NCBI RefSeq assembly: GCF_000227465.1
Contig: NC_016047.1
Coordinates: forward strand, 1,131,001-1,195,000
Origin: Bacillus spizizenii TU-B-10
Lineage (GTDB): Bacteria > Bacillota > Bacilli > Bacillales > Bacillaceae
DNA: 64,000 nucleotides
Direction of reading: 5' to 3'
Shown piece after piece: positions 35,622 to 44,364 of this stretch; positions within the stretch are counted from its first letter, which is position 1; each line of letters begins with the position of its first letter. Under the pieces are notes generated by a model. It was not told the DNA's origin, did not search any database, and saw only the letters and a list, made by a program, of their open reading frames with translations. A program made the translations under genes and the position numbers.

Positions 35622-36755
35622 ATGGGTATTGCAGGAACCTTTATTTTTATGATCGTGATCGGCGCTGCTATTGGCGCGGTGACCAATCATTTAGCAATTC
35701 AAATGCTATTTAGGCCCTATAAGGCGTACTATTTGTTTGGAAAACGAGTCCCTTTTACCCCCGGGCTGATTCCGAGACGACGGGATGAACTTGCAAAACA
35801 AATGGGACTGATGGTAGTCAATCATCTCTTAACCCCTGAGGGCATTAAAAAGCGGCTCGTATCTGATGCAGCCAAAACGCAGGCTCTTCAAGTCGGAGAA
35901 CAGCTGATTCAAAAGCTGTCACTTTCTGAAGTGACAGTAAAAGAAGCGCTTGAAAAAGCTGGGGTGAAGCGTCCTGATGAAGCGGCAGACGCATGGATCA
36001 GTCGTTGGACGGATGATAAACTGAATGAGCTTTTCCGCCAATACGAGCACCAATCGTTAAAAGACCTGGTGCCTTTGGAAGTGCAGGAAAAGCTTGAGGA
36101 AAAGATCCCGATGATTTCAGGATATATATTGTCACGCAGTGCCAGTTATTTTGAAAGTGATGAAGGAAAAATCCGTCTCGGCAATATGATTGATGGCTTT
36201 TTGAAAGAACGCGGCATGCTTGGAAGCATGGTACAAATGTTTCTGGGTAATACAAGCCTTGCGGACCGCGTACTGCCGGAGCTGCTGAAGTTTTTGCGGA
36301 ATGAGGAAACAAATAAACTGCTTTCTGATCTCTTGAAAAACGAATGGGGCAAGCTGAGGGAGTATACGTTTTATGAAGCAGACGAAAAATGGAATGCAAA
36401 AGCGCTCATTTTCAGCCTGAAACGAAGAGTGCTGCAAACATTTTCGACTGCTCCTTTCTTCGACAATACGATTGGCACACTTACCGTCCGCTATGAATCT
36501 GAGCTGACCGAGCAAATGCTGCCGGCACTATTAGACAAATTGCTTGAAGGGGTTTCGGCTAATCTTGAAAGTGTCTTAAAACGGATGCGCCTTGAGGAAA
36601 TCGTCAAGGAGCAGGTGGATCAGTTCCCGGTGCAGCGGCTTGAAGAAATGGTGCTGTCCATTTCAAAAAAAGAATTTAAAATGATTACCTATTTGGGAGG
36701 CCTTCTCGGCGGAATCATAGGTGCAGTTCAAGCGTTGTTTGTCACCCTTTTTTAA
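35622..36755 (+). CDS. yheB: YheB, DUF445-family membrane protein
   Basis: A 377-residue protein with a hydrophobic helix at each end (about residues 5-27 and 350-375) and a long helical middle. It belongs to DUF445, whose function is unknown. The N-terminal NHLAIQMLFRPYKAYY and TPGLIPRRRDELA are family hallmarks. The ATG at 35622 follows GGAGGAAGATGAATAGG. The 267-bp gap before it (35355-35621) shows no gene or structured element I can support. yheA follows 93 bp downstream. Confidence 0.82.
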   Translation: MGIAGTFIFMIVIGAAIGAVTNHLAIQMLFRPYKAYYLFGKRVPFTPGLIPRRRDELAKQMGLMVVNHLLTPEGIKKRLVSDAAKTQALQVGEQLIQKLSLSEVTVKEALEKAGVKRPDEAADAWISRWTDDKLNELFRQYEHQSLKDLVPLEVQEKLEEKIPMISGYILSRSASYFESDEGKIRLGNMIDGFLKERGMLGSMVQMFLGNTSLADRVLPELLKFLRNEETNKLLSDLLKNEWGKLREYTFYEADEKWNAKALIFSLKRRVLQTFSTAPFFDNTIGTLTVRYESELTEQMLPALLDKLLEGVSANLESVLKRMRLEEIVKEQVDQFPVQRLEEMVLSISKKEFKMITYLGGLLGGIIGAVQALFVTLF

Positions 36756-36848
36756 GAAGACATGGTTCTTGAATAATGAAAGGAGCTCCACAGTCTGTTA
36801 TAGTGGAGTGGTATGTCTAAACGGCAATGATGAAAGGAGCTATTCACA

Positions 36849-37202
36849 ATGGCAGTTAATTTTTATGATGTAGCATATGATCTGGAAAATGCATTACGCG
36901 GGAGCGAAGAGTTCACCAGTTTGAAAAACCTTTACGATGAAGTAAACGCAGATGAATCAGCGAAGCGCATGTTCGAAAACTTCCGTGATGTACAGCTTAG
37001 ACTCCAGCAAAAACAAATGGCAGGAGAAGAAATTACACAAGAAGAAGTGACTCAGGCCCAAAAAACAGTTGCGCTTGTACAGCAGCACGAAAAAATTTCT
37101 CAGCTGATGGAAGCGGAGCAGCGCATGAGCATGCTGATCGGCGAATTGAACAAAATCATTATGAAGCCTTTAGAAGAGCTTTACGGCAGTGTCGAAGGTT
37201 AA
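36849..37202 (+). CDS. yheA: YheA, YlbF/YmcA-family helical protein
   Basis: A 117-residue all-helical protein of the YlbF/YmcA (Com_YlbF) family, with coiled-coil-like heptads and an N-terminal NFYDVAYDLENALRGSEEF. YlbF and YmcA form a complex with YaaT that affects RNA processing and development; YheA is a distant member of unknown role. The ATG follows GAAAGGAGCTATTCAC. It is probably cotranscribed with yheB. Confidence 0.85.
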   Translation: MAVNFYDVAYDLENALRGSEEFTSLKNLYDEVNADESAKRMFENFRDVQLRLQQKQMAGEEITQEEVTQAQKTVALVQQHEKISQLMEAEQRMSMLIGELNKIIMKPLEELYGSVEG

Positions 37203-37205
37203 TCA

Positions 37206-37242
37206 GCAAAATCCCTTCTTGGAAAAGAAGGGATATTTTTTC
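37206..37242. terminator. Terminator after yheA (likely bidirectional with yhaZ)
   Basis: ATCCCTTCTT and AAGAAGGGAT form a stem with a short loop and a T run. yhaZ ends next to it on the other strand. Confidence 0.85.
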
Positions 37243-37244
37243 AT

Positions 37245-38318
37245 TCAGCAAACTTGGAAATCCAATGAATCTTTTACCTCTCCATTGATCATCACTGATA
37301 ATGTATGAATTCCTTTGTAATGTTTTCTGGTAGTTAGATCCTTAAAGGATTGAACTCTTGTGTATGACTTCGTTTCGTTTTTTCTTATAGTTGTTTCTGT
37401 TATTTTAAATACTTTTTGATGACGCTGACCTCTTGCTTTTACAAAATCAATTGCGTACTCAATTCTTACTTTTTGATCCCTGTCTGAATGAATAGAGAAA
37501 GAAAATTCAAGGCTTTCGCCAATAACTATACGGCTGGATTGACATGTTAAATCATGTAATTGTATCGATTCAGCATTTTCATAACCAAAAAGCGCTAAGG
37601 CCTGTTTATCACCCTTTTTTAATAAGGTCCGATAGGCGTGTTTGATGATCCAATCGGTATAAGGATGTGTTCCGTACCATTGATCTGCGACTTTTCTCAG
37701 CAAATGAGGGTGCGTTTTTGATATATCATTCAGGTTGTTGGCCACGCTTTTCCTTACATATAAGGACTCGTCCTGCATCAGCTTCTCAAGGATCGGCAGA
37801 ACGGGGGAAGGATCCGATTTTAAAGCGGGTATCGATTTTCCCCATGGCAGGCGAGGTCTGCTTCCTTCGCTCGCAAGTCTTCTCACGTGTTCATTTTCAT
37901 GCTCGGCCCATTTAAGAAATTGTGCAATCATTTTTTCTTGATCTAAAAGCAAAAAAGGCCTTACAGCAAATTCTGAGGTAGAATATTGCGTAAAGTATTC
38001 CAATGCCTTTATTGATTCCTCCCAATGCGCTAACCCGTACTGTTCCACATAATCAGGGAATAGAATTCCACTGAGTCCTTTAAAATGAGGGGCTGCATCC
38101 CGTAAAATTGAGAGCGCTTCATTGTAATGTTTTGGCAGTGTTTCGTATAAGGAAGCTGTAATGCGGCGCATCCGCTCTTTTAAAGCGAGTTCAGGCCAGT
38201 CTTCCTGCAGCAATTGTTCCTCGAAGTTGTCTTGGTTAAAATCAGGACAAGATGCCTTTATATGGTGTATCAATCGAGATATTAGTTTTTCATTGTATAT
38301 TTCTTTTAAATCAGCCAT
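37245..38318 (-). CDS. yhaZ: YhaZ, HEAT-like repeat protein of the DNA alkylation repair (AlkD) superfamily
   Basis: A 357-residue helical protein whose middle part resembles AlkD-type HEAT-like repeats (for example HVRRLASEGSRPRLPWG, near residue 150, which matches AlkD-superfamily members). A C-terminal beta-rich extension of about 100 residues is unexplained. The ORF is open further upstream, but the ATG at 38318 gives the known length. A LexA-like box lies inside its promoter, which fits a repair role. Confidence 0.83.
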   Translation of the reverse strand: MADLKEIYNEKLISRLIHHIKASCPDFNQDNFEEQLLQEDWPELALKERMRRITASLYETLPKHYNEALSILRDAAPHFKGLSGILFPDYVEQYGLAHWEESIKALEYFTQYSTSEFAVRPFLLLDQEKMIAQFLKWAEHENEHVRRLASEGSRPRLPWGKSIPALKSDPSPVLPILEKLMQDESLYVRKSVANNLNDISKTHPHLLRKVADQWYGTHPYTDWIIKHAYRTLLKKGDKQALALFGYENAESIQLHDLTCQSSRIVIGESLEFSFSIHSDRDQKVRIEYAIDFVKARGQRHQKVFKITETTIRKNETKSYTRVQSFKDLTTRKHYKGIHTLSVMINGEVKDSLDFQVC

Positions 38319-38348
38319 CTGATCACCGCTTTTTCGTTTATTATTTAT

Positions 38349-38377
38349 ATTATATGGGAATGTATGTTCTGTATCAA
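38349..38377 (-). promoter_or_regulatory. yhaZ promoter with LexA-like box in the spacer
   Basis: On the minus strand TTGATA (38377-38372) and TATAAT (38354-38349) are exactly 17 nt apart. Within the spacer lies AGAACATACATTCC (38370-38357), which resembles the LexA consensus CGAAC-N4-GTTCG. A repressor bound here would block RNA polymerase. Confidence 0.7.
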
Positions 38378-38455
38378 GCGATTGGTTCCAAAAATTAACA
38401 ACAAATCCTACCTTAGTATACATCATTTGGATACTTTTTTTAGTTAAAAAAACCC

Positions 38456-38484
38456 TTGTCATCAGCAAGAAAAACTGAGATAAT
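38456..38484 (+). promoter_or_regulatory. SigA-type promoter of a probable RNA gene
   Basis: TTGTCA (38456-38461), 17 nt, GATAAT (38479-38484). It points away from yhaZ. No convincing coding sequence follows before the terminator at about 38720. Confidence 0.65.
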
Positions 38485-38490
38485 GACATT

Positions 38491-38720
38491 GAAAGCGCCT
38501 ACACTTACAAGATTTCAATTGGATACGGTCGCATATCATGCCGTTAAATAGAGGGGATAAGCAACAGAGAGTAAGTGTGCGGAGCGCATCATCGGTCAAA
38601 CAAGGGGTTCCTGATACATGATTTTTCGTAAATCGAAATAACGATATTAGGGAGAATGGCTGCTTCGATCGTATCCTATCATCATGCCATACATAAAGTC
38701 TGCTGAGTCAGGCTTTTTTT
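38491..38720 (+). ncRNA. Probable structured non-coding RNA (about 230 nt) upstream of yhaX
   Basis: A promoter 7 nt upstream and a terminator (AAAGTCTG with CAGGCTTT, then seven T, about 38694-38720) frame this stretch. Inside, ACACTTAC (38501-38508) pairs with GTAAGTGT (38571-38578), extended by GCGC on both sides, and encloses a hairpin, ACGG...CAT atc ATG...CCGT (38525-38544). The short ORFs within have no good Shine-Dalgarno. It could be a trans-acting small RNA, or a terminated leader for yhaX, which starts 85 bp after the terminator. Confidence 0.55.
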
Positions 38721-38721
38721 G
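38694..38721 (+). terminator. Terminator of the candidate RNA
   Basis: AAAGTCTG and CAGGCTTT form an 8-bp stem (one G-U) around a 6-nt loop and are followed by T residues. Confidence 0.72.
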
Positions 38722-38759
38722 CTTTCCAGAAAAGGTTGTTCTAAACACAGAGACAGGGT

Positions 38760-38767
38760 CATATCCT
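38760..38767 (+). promoter_or_regulatory. SigE/SigK-type -10 of yhaX
   Basis: CATATCCT fits the mother-cell -10 CATANNNT and, with the next A, CATANNNTA. It lies about 38 nt before the start codon. The -35 is not clear. yhaX is a spore-coat gene. Confidence 0.5.
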
Positions 38768-38804
38768 ATACACAAGTACAGTCATCAAGGAGGGGGACAT
38801 CTCT

Positions 38805-39671
38805 GTGTCAAAACAATTGCTTGCCTTAAATATAGATGGAGCGCTGCTACGGTCGAACGGGAAGATTCATCAGGCAACGAAGGACGCGATTGAATATGTA
38901 AAGAAAAAAGGGATTTACGTTACTCTCGTGACCAATCGCCATTTTCGTTCAGCACAGAAAATAGCGAAATCACTTAAGCTTGATGCCAAGCTGATCACCC
39001 ATAGCGGGGCATACATCGCTGAGAAAATAGACGCCCCGTTTTTTGAAAAAAGAATTTCTGACGATCACACCTTTAACATTGTTCAAGTGCTGGAGAGCTA
39101 TCAATGCAATATTCGGCTTCTTCACGAGAAGTATTCCATTGGAAACAAGAAAAAGGTGAATTCAAATTTATTGGGGAAAGCACTCATTCATCCGTCTGAC
39201 CCGATCTTTTATCCAGTCCAGTTCGTTGAATCATTAAGCGATCTTCTCATGGATGAGCCAGTGAGTGCACCTGTCATCGAAGTGTATACGGAGCACGACA
39301 TTCAGCATGACATCACAGAAACGATTACGAAAGCCTTCCCTGCGGTTGATGTTATTCGCGTAAACGATGAGAAGCTGAATATCGTCCCGAAAGGTGTCTC
39401 GAAGGAAGCGGGCCTGGCCCTTGTCGCTTCAGAGTTGGGCCTGACTATGGATGATGTCGTGGCCATCGGGCATCAGTATGACGACCTCCCGATGATTGAA
39501 CTTGCCGGACTTGGGGTAGCGATGGGGAACGCCGCTCCGGAGATCAAGAGAAAGGCAGATTGGGTCACAAGGTCGAATGACGAGCAAGGTGTTGCTTACA
39601 TGATGAAGGAATATTTTCGAATGCAGCAGCGAAAAGGATTTCTTGATAAGTTCCACATGAAACGTGTGTAA
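38805..39671 (+). CDS. yhaX: YhaX, Cof-type HAD-superfamily protein (spore coat)
   Basis: A 288-residue Cof-like HAD protein. Motif I reads LNIDGALL, so the nucleophilic aspartate (family DxDGT) is Asn9. Motif IV reads GHQYDD instead of the usual GDxxND. Motifs II (VTNR) and III (Lys in VPKGVSK) are kept. This suggests that the phosphatase activity is lost and the protein has a structural role; YhaX is found in the spore coat. The start is GTG at 38805 after AAGGAGGGGGAC. Confidence 0.88.
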   Translation: MSKQLLALNIDGALLRSNGKIHQATKDAIEYVKKKGIYVTLVTNRHFRSAQKIAKSLKLDAKLITHSGAYIAEKIDAPFFEKRISDDHTFNIVQVLESYQCNIRLLHEKYSIGNKKKVNSNLLGKALIHPSDPIFYPVQFVESLSDLLMDEPVSAPVIEVYTEHDIQHDITETITKAFPAVDVIRVNDEKLNIVPKGVSKEAGLALVASELGLTMDDVVAIGHQYDDLPMIELAGLGVAMGNAAPEIKRKADWVTRSNDEQGVAYMMKEYFRMQQRKGFLDKFHMKRV

Positions 39672-39713
39672 AAAAAGCCGCTCGCGCCCTGACAGGTGCG
39701 GCGGCTTTTTTGC
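39670..39713 (+). terminator. Terminator after yhaX
   Basis: AAAAAAGCCGC pairs with GCGGCTTTTTT; an inner CGC/GCG extends the stem. Confidence 0.87.
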
Positions 39714-39783
39714 CGGATTGATTTTAACGGTTTATTTCTGTACACTAAAGAAAGTTTTGAATCTGATAAATTAGGTGATGAAG

Positions 39784-41289
39784 TTGCAAATTAAAATAGA
39801 AGGCATACATGATGACCGCCTGCATCGGCCTCTGCAAAATATTGCAAATTTGTTTTATGAGGAGTGCGAGCTTGTGTACGGCGGAGAGGAGCCCGCAGAT
39901 TTTGTCATTTCTTTAGATTGCTCACAAACGGATGAGCATGTGACGGTTTCGGGAGAAGTGAAGGGAACTGTCATAAAGGAGCAGCATACAAAATCTTTTT
40001 CTCCCGATATGAATGAAAAAGAAGCCTTTAAGCAAGTGAAAAACACGATTTCTTATGTGTATCTCAATCTTCTTCAGGCGCATACGGGCATCACGCAAAA
40101 GTGGGGAATTCTTACAGGCATCCGGCCCACAAAACTGCTTCATAAAAAGCTGCAAAGCGGAATGCCGAAGGCGCAAGCTCACACTGAATTGAAAAAAGAC
40201 TATTTAATTCATGATGAGAAAATTGAGTTAATGCAAGAAATTGTTGACCGACAGCTGGCGGCAGTACCGGATTTGTATCAAGTAAAGGATGAAGTCAGCA
40301 TTTATATCGGCATCCCGTTCTGTCCGACAAAGTGCGCATATTGCACATTCCCTGCATACGCCATTCAAGGGCAGGCGGGCAGAGTCGGCTCTTTCTTATG
40401 GGGGCTGCATTACGAAATGCAGAAAATCGGCGAATGGCTGAAGGAGCATGATGTCAAGGTTACAACCATTTACTTTGGCGGCGGGACACCGACAAGCATT
40501 ACCGCGGAGGAAATGGATTTGCTGTATGAGGAAATGGTCCGCTCCTTCCCGGATGTGAAAAACATTCGCGAGATTACGGTGGAGGCCGGACGCCCTGACA
40601 CGATTACAGAAGAAAAACTCGCCGTTTTAAACAAATATGACATTGACCGGATCAGCATCAATCCGCAATCCTATGAAAACGAAACGCTAAAGGCGATCGG
40701 GCGGCATCATACGGTTGAAGAGACCATTGAGAAATATCATCTGTCACGCCGGCACGGCATGAATAATATCAACATGGACTTGATTATCGGTTTGCCTGGG
40801 GAAGGCGTGAAGGAATTCAGACACAGCCTTTCAGAAACGGAAAAGCTGATGCCGGAATCTCTTACGGTTCATACGCTTTCCTTTAAACGGGCGTCAGAAA
40901 TGACGAGAAACAAGCATAAATACAAAGTCGCCGGCAGGGAAGAGGTTTCTCAAATGATGGATGACGCGGTAGCCTGGACGAAAGAGCATGGGTATGTGCC
41001 TTATTATTTATACCGCCAGAAAAACATTCTTGGAAACCTTGAAAACGTCGGATACTCTTTGCCGGGACAAGAAAGCATCTACAACATCATGATTATGGAA
41101 GAGGTGCAGACGATTATCGGCATCGGCTGTGGCGCTGCAAGTAAATTTATTGACCGGGATACAGGGAAAATCACGCACTTTGCCAATCCGAAAGATCCGA
41201 AATCGTACAATGAGCGCTTTGAGCACTATACGGACGAAAAAATCAAATATTTAGAGCAGATTTTTGAGAAAACGACAAAGCAGCACTGA
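39784..41289 (+). CDS. hemZ: HemZ, coproporphyrinogen III dehydrogenase-like radical SAM enzyme
   Basis: A 501-residue radical SAM protein related to HemN. The 4Fe-4S cluster motif is CPTKCAYC near residue 180, followed by FGGGTPTSI. An N-terminal domain of about 150 residues precedes the SAM barrel, which distinguishes HemZ from HemN. It is linked to anaerobic haem synthesis. The start is TTG at 39784 with AGGTG 6 nt upstream; GTG and ATG codons just before it overlap that signal. It converges with khtU. Confidence 0.88.
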   Translation: MQIKIEGIHDDRLHRPLQNIANLFYEECELVYGGEEPADFVISLDCSQTDEHVTVSGEVKGTVIKEQHTKSFSPDMNEKEAFKQVKNTISYVYLNLLQAHTGITQKWGILTGIRPTKLLHKKLQSGMPKAQAHTELKKDYLIHDEKIELMQEIVDRQLAAVPDLYQVKDEVSIYIGIPFCPTKCAYCTFPAYAIQGQAGRVGSFLWGLHYEMQKIGEWLKEHDVKVTTIYFGGGTPTSITAEEMDLLYEEMVRSFPDVKNIREITVEAGRPDTITEEKLAVLNKYDIDRISINPQSYENETLKAIGRHHTVEETIEKYHLSRRHGMNNINMDLIIGLPGEGVKEFRHSLSETEKLMPESLTVHTLSFKRASEMTRNKHKYKVAGREEVSQMMDDAVAWTKEHGYVPYYLYRQKNILGNLENVGYSLPGQESIYNIMIMEEVQTIIGIGCGAASKFIDRDTGKITHFANPKDPKSYNERFEHYTDEKIKYLEQIFEKTTKQH

Positions 41290-41312
41290 TCACAGTGCTG
41301 CTTTTTTTATCC
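41274..41312. terminator. Bidirectional terminator between hemZ and khtU
   Basis: AAAGCAGCACTG and CAGTGCTGCTTT form a stem overlapping the last hemZ codons and followed by T residues. Confidence 0.87.
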
Positions 41313-42524
41313 CTGTTTTCTTTCAGGCTGAACATCAGGCTTCCATTTAAATACCTTGTTCAGCAAGCGGTAAATTCGTTTTGATTCCTTTGTTAAAAGC
41401 GGTCCCAAAATCGCCAGAATGAGGACATATAATGCGGCGAACGGCTTTAATGTGGCCGACAGTCCGCCGGCTATTCCGAGATTCGCAACGATAATCGAAA
41501 ATTCTCCCCGCGATACGATCGTCAGCCCGATATTCGATGAAGCCTTATGAGAAAGCCCTGCGCGTCGTCCTGCCACCATTCCGGCGATAAAATTTCCCAG
41601 AATGGTCAAAATCACTGCACCCAACGCAAGCCAAACCGCTTCACCAAGCGAAAACGGATCGATACTGAGGCCGAAGCTGAAAAAGAACATCGCACCGAAG
41701 AAGTCGCGAAACGGAACAACGAGGTGCTCAATCCTATCGGAATGCTCTGTTTCAGAAAAAACCAATCCGAGCAGCAGCGCGCCGATCGCTTCCGCTACAT
41801 GGATCGTCTCTGAAAACCCGGCGATAAAAAAGAGCGCGGCGAAAATGACGATAATAAACACTTCGTTTGAGCGAATGTCCAACAGTTTATTCAACAGCGG
41901 CGGGAGCTTTCTTGCTGCGATAAAAAACAGCAGCATATAACCGAAGGCGATCAAAATGGACAAGAGCGCACTCCCGACTGATGTCGCATCGCCTAACACA
42001 AGGCCGGAAACAACGGACAAATACACGGCAAGGAAAATATCCTCAAACATAATGATGCCGAGAATCAGCTCGGTTTCCGGATTCGCGGTTCTTTTTAAAT
42101 CAACGAGCACTTTTGCGACAATCGCACTTGACGAGATTGTGATGACCCCTGCGAGGACGAGGGTTTCCAGAAAGGAAAACCCGGTAATAAAACCGTAAAG
42201 CAGCCCGAGGCTGAAATTAATCAAGATATAAATCGTTCCGCCGACCGCGATTGATTTTCCGGATTTGATCAACTTTCCGACAGAGAATTCGAGTCCGAGA
42301 TAAAAGAGGAGGAACAGTACGCCCATCCGCCCGAAAAACTCGATGATTTCACTGCTTTCTATAAATGTTAGGTCAATAATCCCCGCTTTCGGCGCGTGCG
42401 GTCCAACCAGCATGCCCAGCACAATCAGAAACGGAATAATCGAAAATTTAATTTTATTGGCGATTACACTGGCTATCGCGACAAGCACAAGTGCTGTACC
42501 GACTTCAAATACGAGATGATCCAT
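41307..42524 (-). CDS. khtU: KhtU (YhaU), K+/H+ antiporter membrane subunit
   Basis: A 405-residue CPA2-family antiporter with 12-13 predicted helices. Conserved stretches include ITISSSAIVAKVL and FSFGLSID. It extrudes K+ in exchange for protons, mainly at alkaline pH or under methylglyoxal or salt stress, and is gated by KhtT. It lacks a long cytoplasmic RCK tail, which is provided by the separate subunit. It is the last gene of khtSTU and starts 7 bp after khtT. Confidence 0.9.
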   Translation of the reverse strand: MDHLVFEVGTALVLVAIASVIANKIKFSIIPFLIVLGMLVGPHAPKAGIIDLTFIESSEIIEFFGRMGVLFLLFYLGLEFSVGKLIKSGKSIAVGGTIYILINFSLGLLYGFITGFSFLETLVLAGVITISSSAIVAKVLVDLKRTANPETELILGIIMFEDIFLAVYLSVVSGLVLGDATSVGSALLSILIAFGYMLLFFIAARKLPPLLNKLLDIRSNEVFIIVIFAALFFIAGFSETIHVAEAIGALLLGLVFSETEHSDRIEHLVVPFRDFFGAMFFFSFGLSIDPFSLGEAVWLALGAVILTILGNFIAGMVAGRRAGLSHKASSNIGLTIVSRGEFSIIVANLGIAGGLSATLKPFAALYVLILAILGPLLTKESKRIYRLLNKVFKWKPDVQPERKQG

Positions 42525-42531
42525 CGGCCGT

Positions 42532-43029
42532 TCACACGCCCTCTCCAGAAAGAAAATCGTGAATCAGTTTCTTCAGATGCTTTCTTTCACCTGAGAGGAC
42601 AAGTGTGTCATTTTCTTCAATAACCGAATCGGCTCCGGGATTTAAAAGTTTTTCCTGGTTGTGTTTGATGATGGCGATCACAGTGACATCGTAGTTCTGG
42701 CGGACATCAAGCTCCCCGAGTGTGCGCCCGATCGATTTGGCGCCTTTTTCGACCTTAAACCATTCAATAATGAGATCGCTGAAGGCCATTTCGATGGACT
42801 CCAGTGCTTGCGGTTTATAGACCATGCCACCTAGAATAGCGGCAATTTGCCTTGCTTCAGAATCATCCAATGAGATATTGGAAAGGAGCTCATCCGGGTC
42901 CCGGTCATTAAACTGGTAAATTTCTCTTCTTCCGTCATCATGAATGATAATCGTCATTTTTTCATGACTTCTCGTTTCGATTTCGAATTTTTTGCCGATG
43001 CCCGGCAGATCGTTTTCTTTAATATTCAA
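42532..43029 (-). CDS. khtT: KhtT (YhaT), nucleotide-sensing RCK_C regulatory subunit of KhtU
   Basis: A 165-residue cytoplasmic regulator. The C-terminal RCK_C (TrkA_C) domain includes NPGADSVIEENDTLVLSG, which binds nucleotides such as c-di-AMP in this family. The N-terminal part pairs with the antiporter. The start is TTG at 43029 after CGGAGGGATTTTCA; a longer frame to 43089 has no such signal. It lies between khtS and khtU in one operon. Confidence 0.88.
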   Translation of the reverse strand: MNIKENDLPGIGKKFEIETRSHEKMTIIIHDDGRREIYQFNDRDPDELLSNISLDDSEARQIAAILGGMVYKPQALESIEMAFSDLIIEWFKVEKGAKSIGRTLGELDVRQNYDVTVIAIIKHNQEKLLNPGADSVIEENDTLVLSGERKHLKKLIHDFLSGEGV

Positions 43030-43089
43030 TGAAAATCCCTCCGAATGTAGTGTTGGCCATGGGGCGAGTTGCAAATAAAGCTTGGGCAT

Positions 43090-43407
43090 TTATATTCGGA
43101 GGTAATTAGACTGGTATTTGATAGGGACGGCACACACCTTTTCCAGCCTGTTTATCAGCGGTTCGTCAAGGGGCTTGACAGATAGCTGCCTGACAGACTG
43201 TGCCAGCGGACTGTACTCTTTGTTCAGGTCTGCCAGGTACAGGCTGCTCGGCGACGGAATTTTGGCCGATTGTGCTTCCTGCGGATATGAGGACATAGGC
43301 ACATAGCTGTCAGTGCTTGCTTCAAGCTGGGACGGCAGAACCACGTCCGAAGGGGGAAAGTACACCACAAATAAACTTAACAGAAAACTGATCAGCAATT
43401 TATCCAT
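43090..43407 (-). CDS. khtS: KhtS (YhaS), accessory protein of the KhtTU antiporter
   Basis: A 105-residue protein with a hydrophobic N-terminus (about residues 4-17, signal-like) followed by a Ser/Pro-rich polar stretch. I recall 112 residues in 168, so the length may vary. KhtS modulates KhtTU; its location is not certain from sequence alone. The ATG at 43407 follows AAAGGAGGAAAGGAAGC, a strong initiation signal. It is the first gene of khtSTU. Confidence 0.8.
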   Translation of the reverse strand: MDKLLISFLLSLFVVYFPPSDVVLPSQLEASTDSYVPMSSYPQEAQSAKIPSPSSLYLADLNKEYSPLAQSVRQLSVKPLDEPLINRLEKVCAVPIKYQSNYLRI

Positions 43408-43591
43408 GCTTCCTTTCCTCCTTTCTCATCCTAATATCCCTTCTTTCACTATATAAAACTTTATGTTTTCACTCAAACAATATGCATTTTTCAGTATCTA
43501 TTGACCTTGAAAAATAAAAAGGTTTATTTGAGGATGGCAGGGAATGTATATGTGAAGGAAAAAAGCAAGCGCATACATGGAGGTGTTTCAT

Positions 43592-44359
43592 ATGGAGTTT
43601 ATTCAGTATGAAGTGAATGGAGCCGTTGCCGAGATTATCCTGAATCGACCTGATGCCCATCACGCCCTTAATGAACAGATGCTGTCTGAATTGGAGGAGG
43701 CGGTCGAAATGGCGGCTGCAAGCGAGGCGCTCATCGTTCTCTTGAGAGGAACGGGGAAAGGCTTTTCGGCCGGCGGAGATATCCGGATGATGACATCAGA
43801 GCATGACCCTGATCAATTTAAGCAGCTGATGGATACGATTGAGGCTGTCACTCTGACGTTATATCAGATGAAGAAAGTAACAATTGCAGCTATTCACGGC
43901 GCTGCTGCGGGATTGGGTCTGAGTTTGGCGCTTTGCGCTGACATTGTGCTCGCGGAAAAAAACGCCGTTCTCGCGATGAATTTTATCGGCATTGGGCTTG
44001 TTCCAGACGGCGGAGGGCATTATTTGCTGAAGAAAAGAATTGGGGAAGCGAAGGCGAAAAAGCTGATTTGGAGCGGGAAAAAACTTTCCGCCGCGGAAGC
44101 CGCCGATATGGGGCTCCTTGACGGGACATTTGCCGGAGACCCTGCGGAAGGCGCAAGACCCTTTATCGAAACCCTTTTGGCCGCACCTCTTTTGGCGATG
44201 ATCGAAACGAAAGGTATCTTTCAAAGCCTCCAGCTTGAAGAACTGAAAAAGGTGCTCTCTCTTGAGCGCAGCGCCCAAGAGAAAATGAGAAGGACCAAGG
44301 ATCACCAAGAAGGAATCCGTGCCTTTTTAGAAAAACGGGAGCCGAAGTTCCAAGTGTAA
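43592..44359 (+). CDS. yhaR: YhaR, enoyl-CoA hydratase/isomerase family protein
   Basis: A 255-residue crotonase-fold protein with the oxyanion-hole segments GFSAGGDIRMM and HGAAAGLGLSLAL. The glutamates normally used for hydration are not clearly kept (around residue 130, GIGLVPDGGG), so the reaction (hydratase, isomerase, thioesterase) is undecided. The ATG at 43592 follows GGAGGTGTTTCAT. It is divergent from khtS; the 184-bp gap holds both promoters. Confidence 0.83.
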   Translation: MEFIQYEVNGAVAEIILNRPDAHHALNEQMLSELEEAVEMAAASEALIVLLRGTGKGFSAGGDIRMMTSEHDPDQFKQLMDTIEAVTLTLYQMKKVTIAAIHGAAAGLGLSLALCADIVLAEKNAVLAMNFIGIGLVPDGGGHYLLKKRIGEAKAKKLIWSGKKLSAAEAADMGLLDGTFAGDPAEGARPFIETLLAAPLLAMIETKGIFQSLQLEELKKVLSLERSAQEKMRRTKDHQEGIRAFLEKREPKFQV

Positions 44360-44364
44360 CAGAT

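Noticed and set aside
38491..38720. T-box or other known riboswitch upstream of yhaX
   Set aside because: No T-box sequence (TGGNACC) and no recognisable core of common riboswitch classes; kept as an unclassified RNA candidate.
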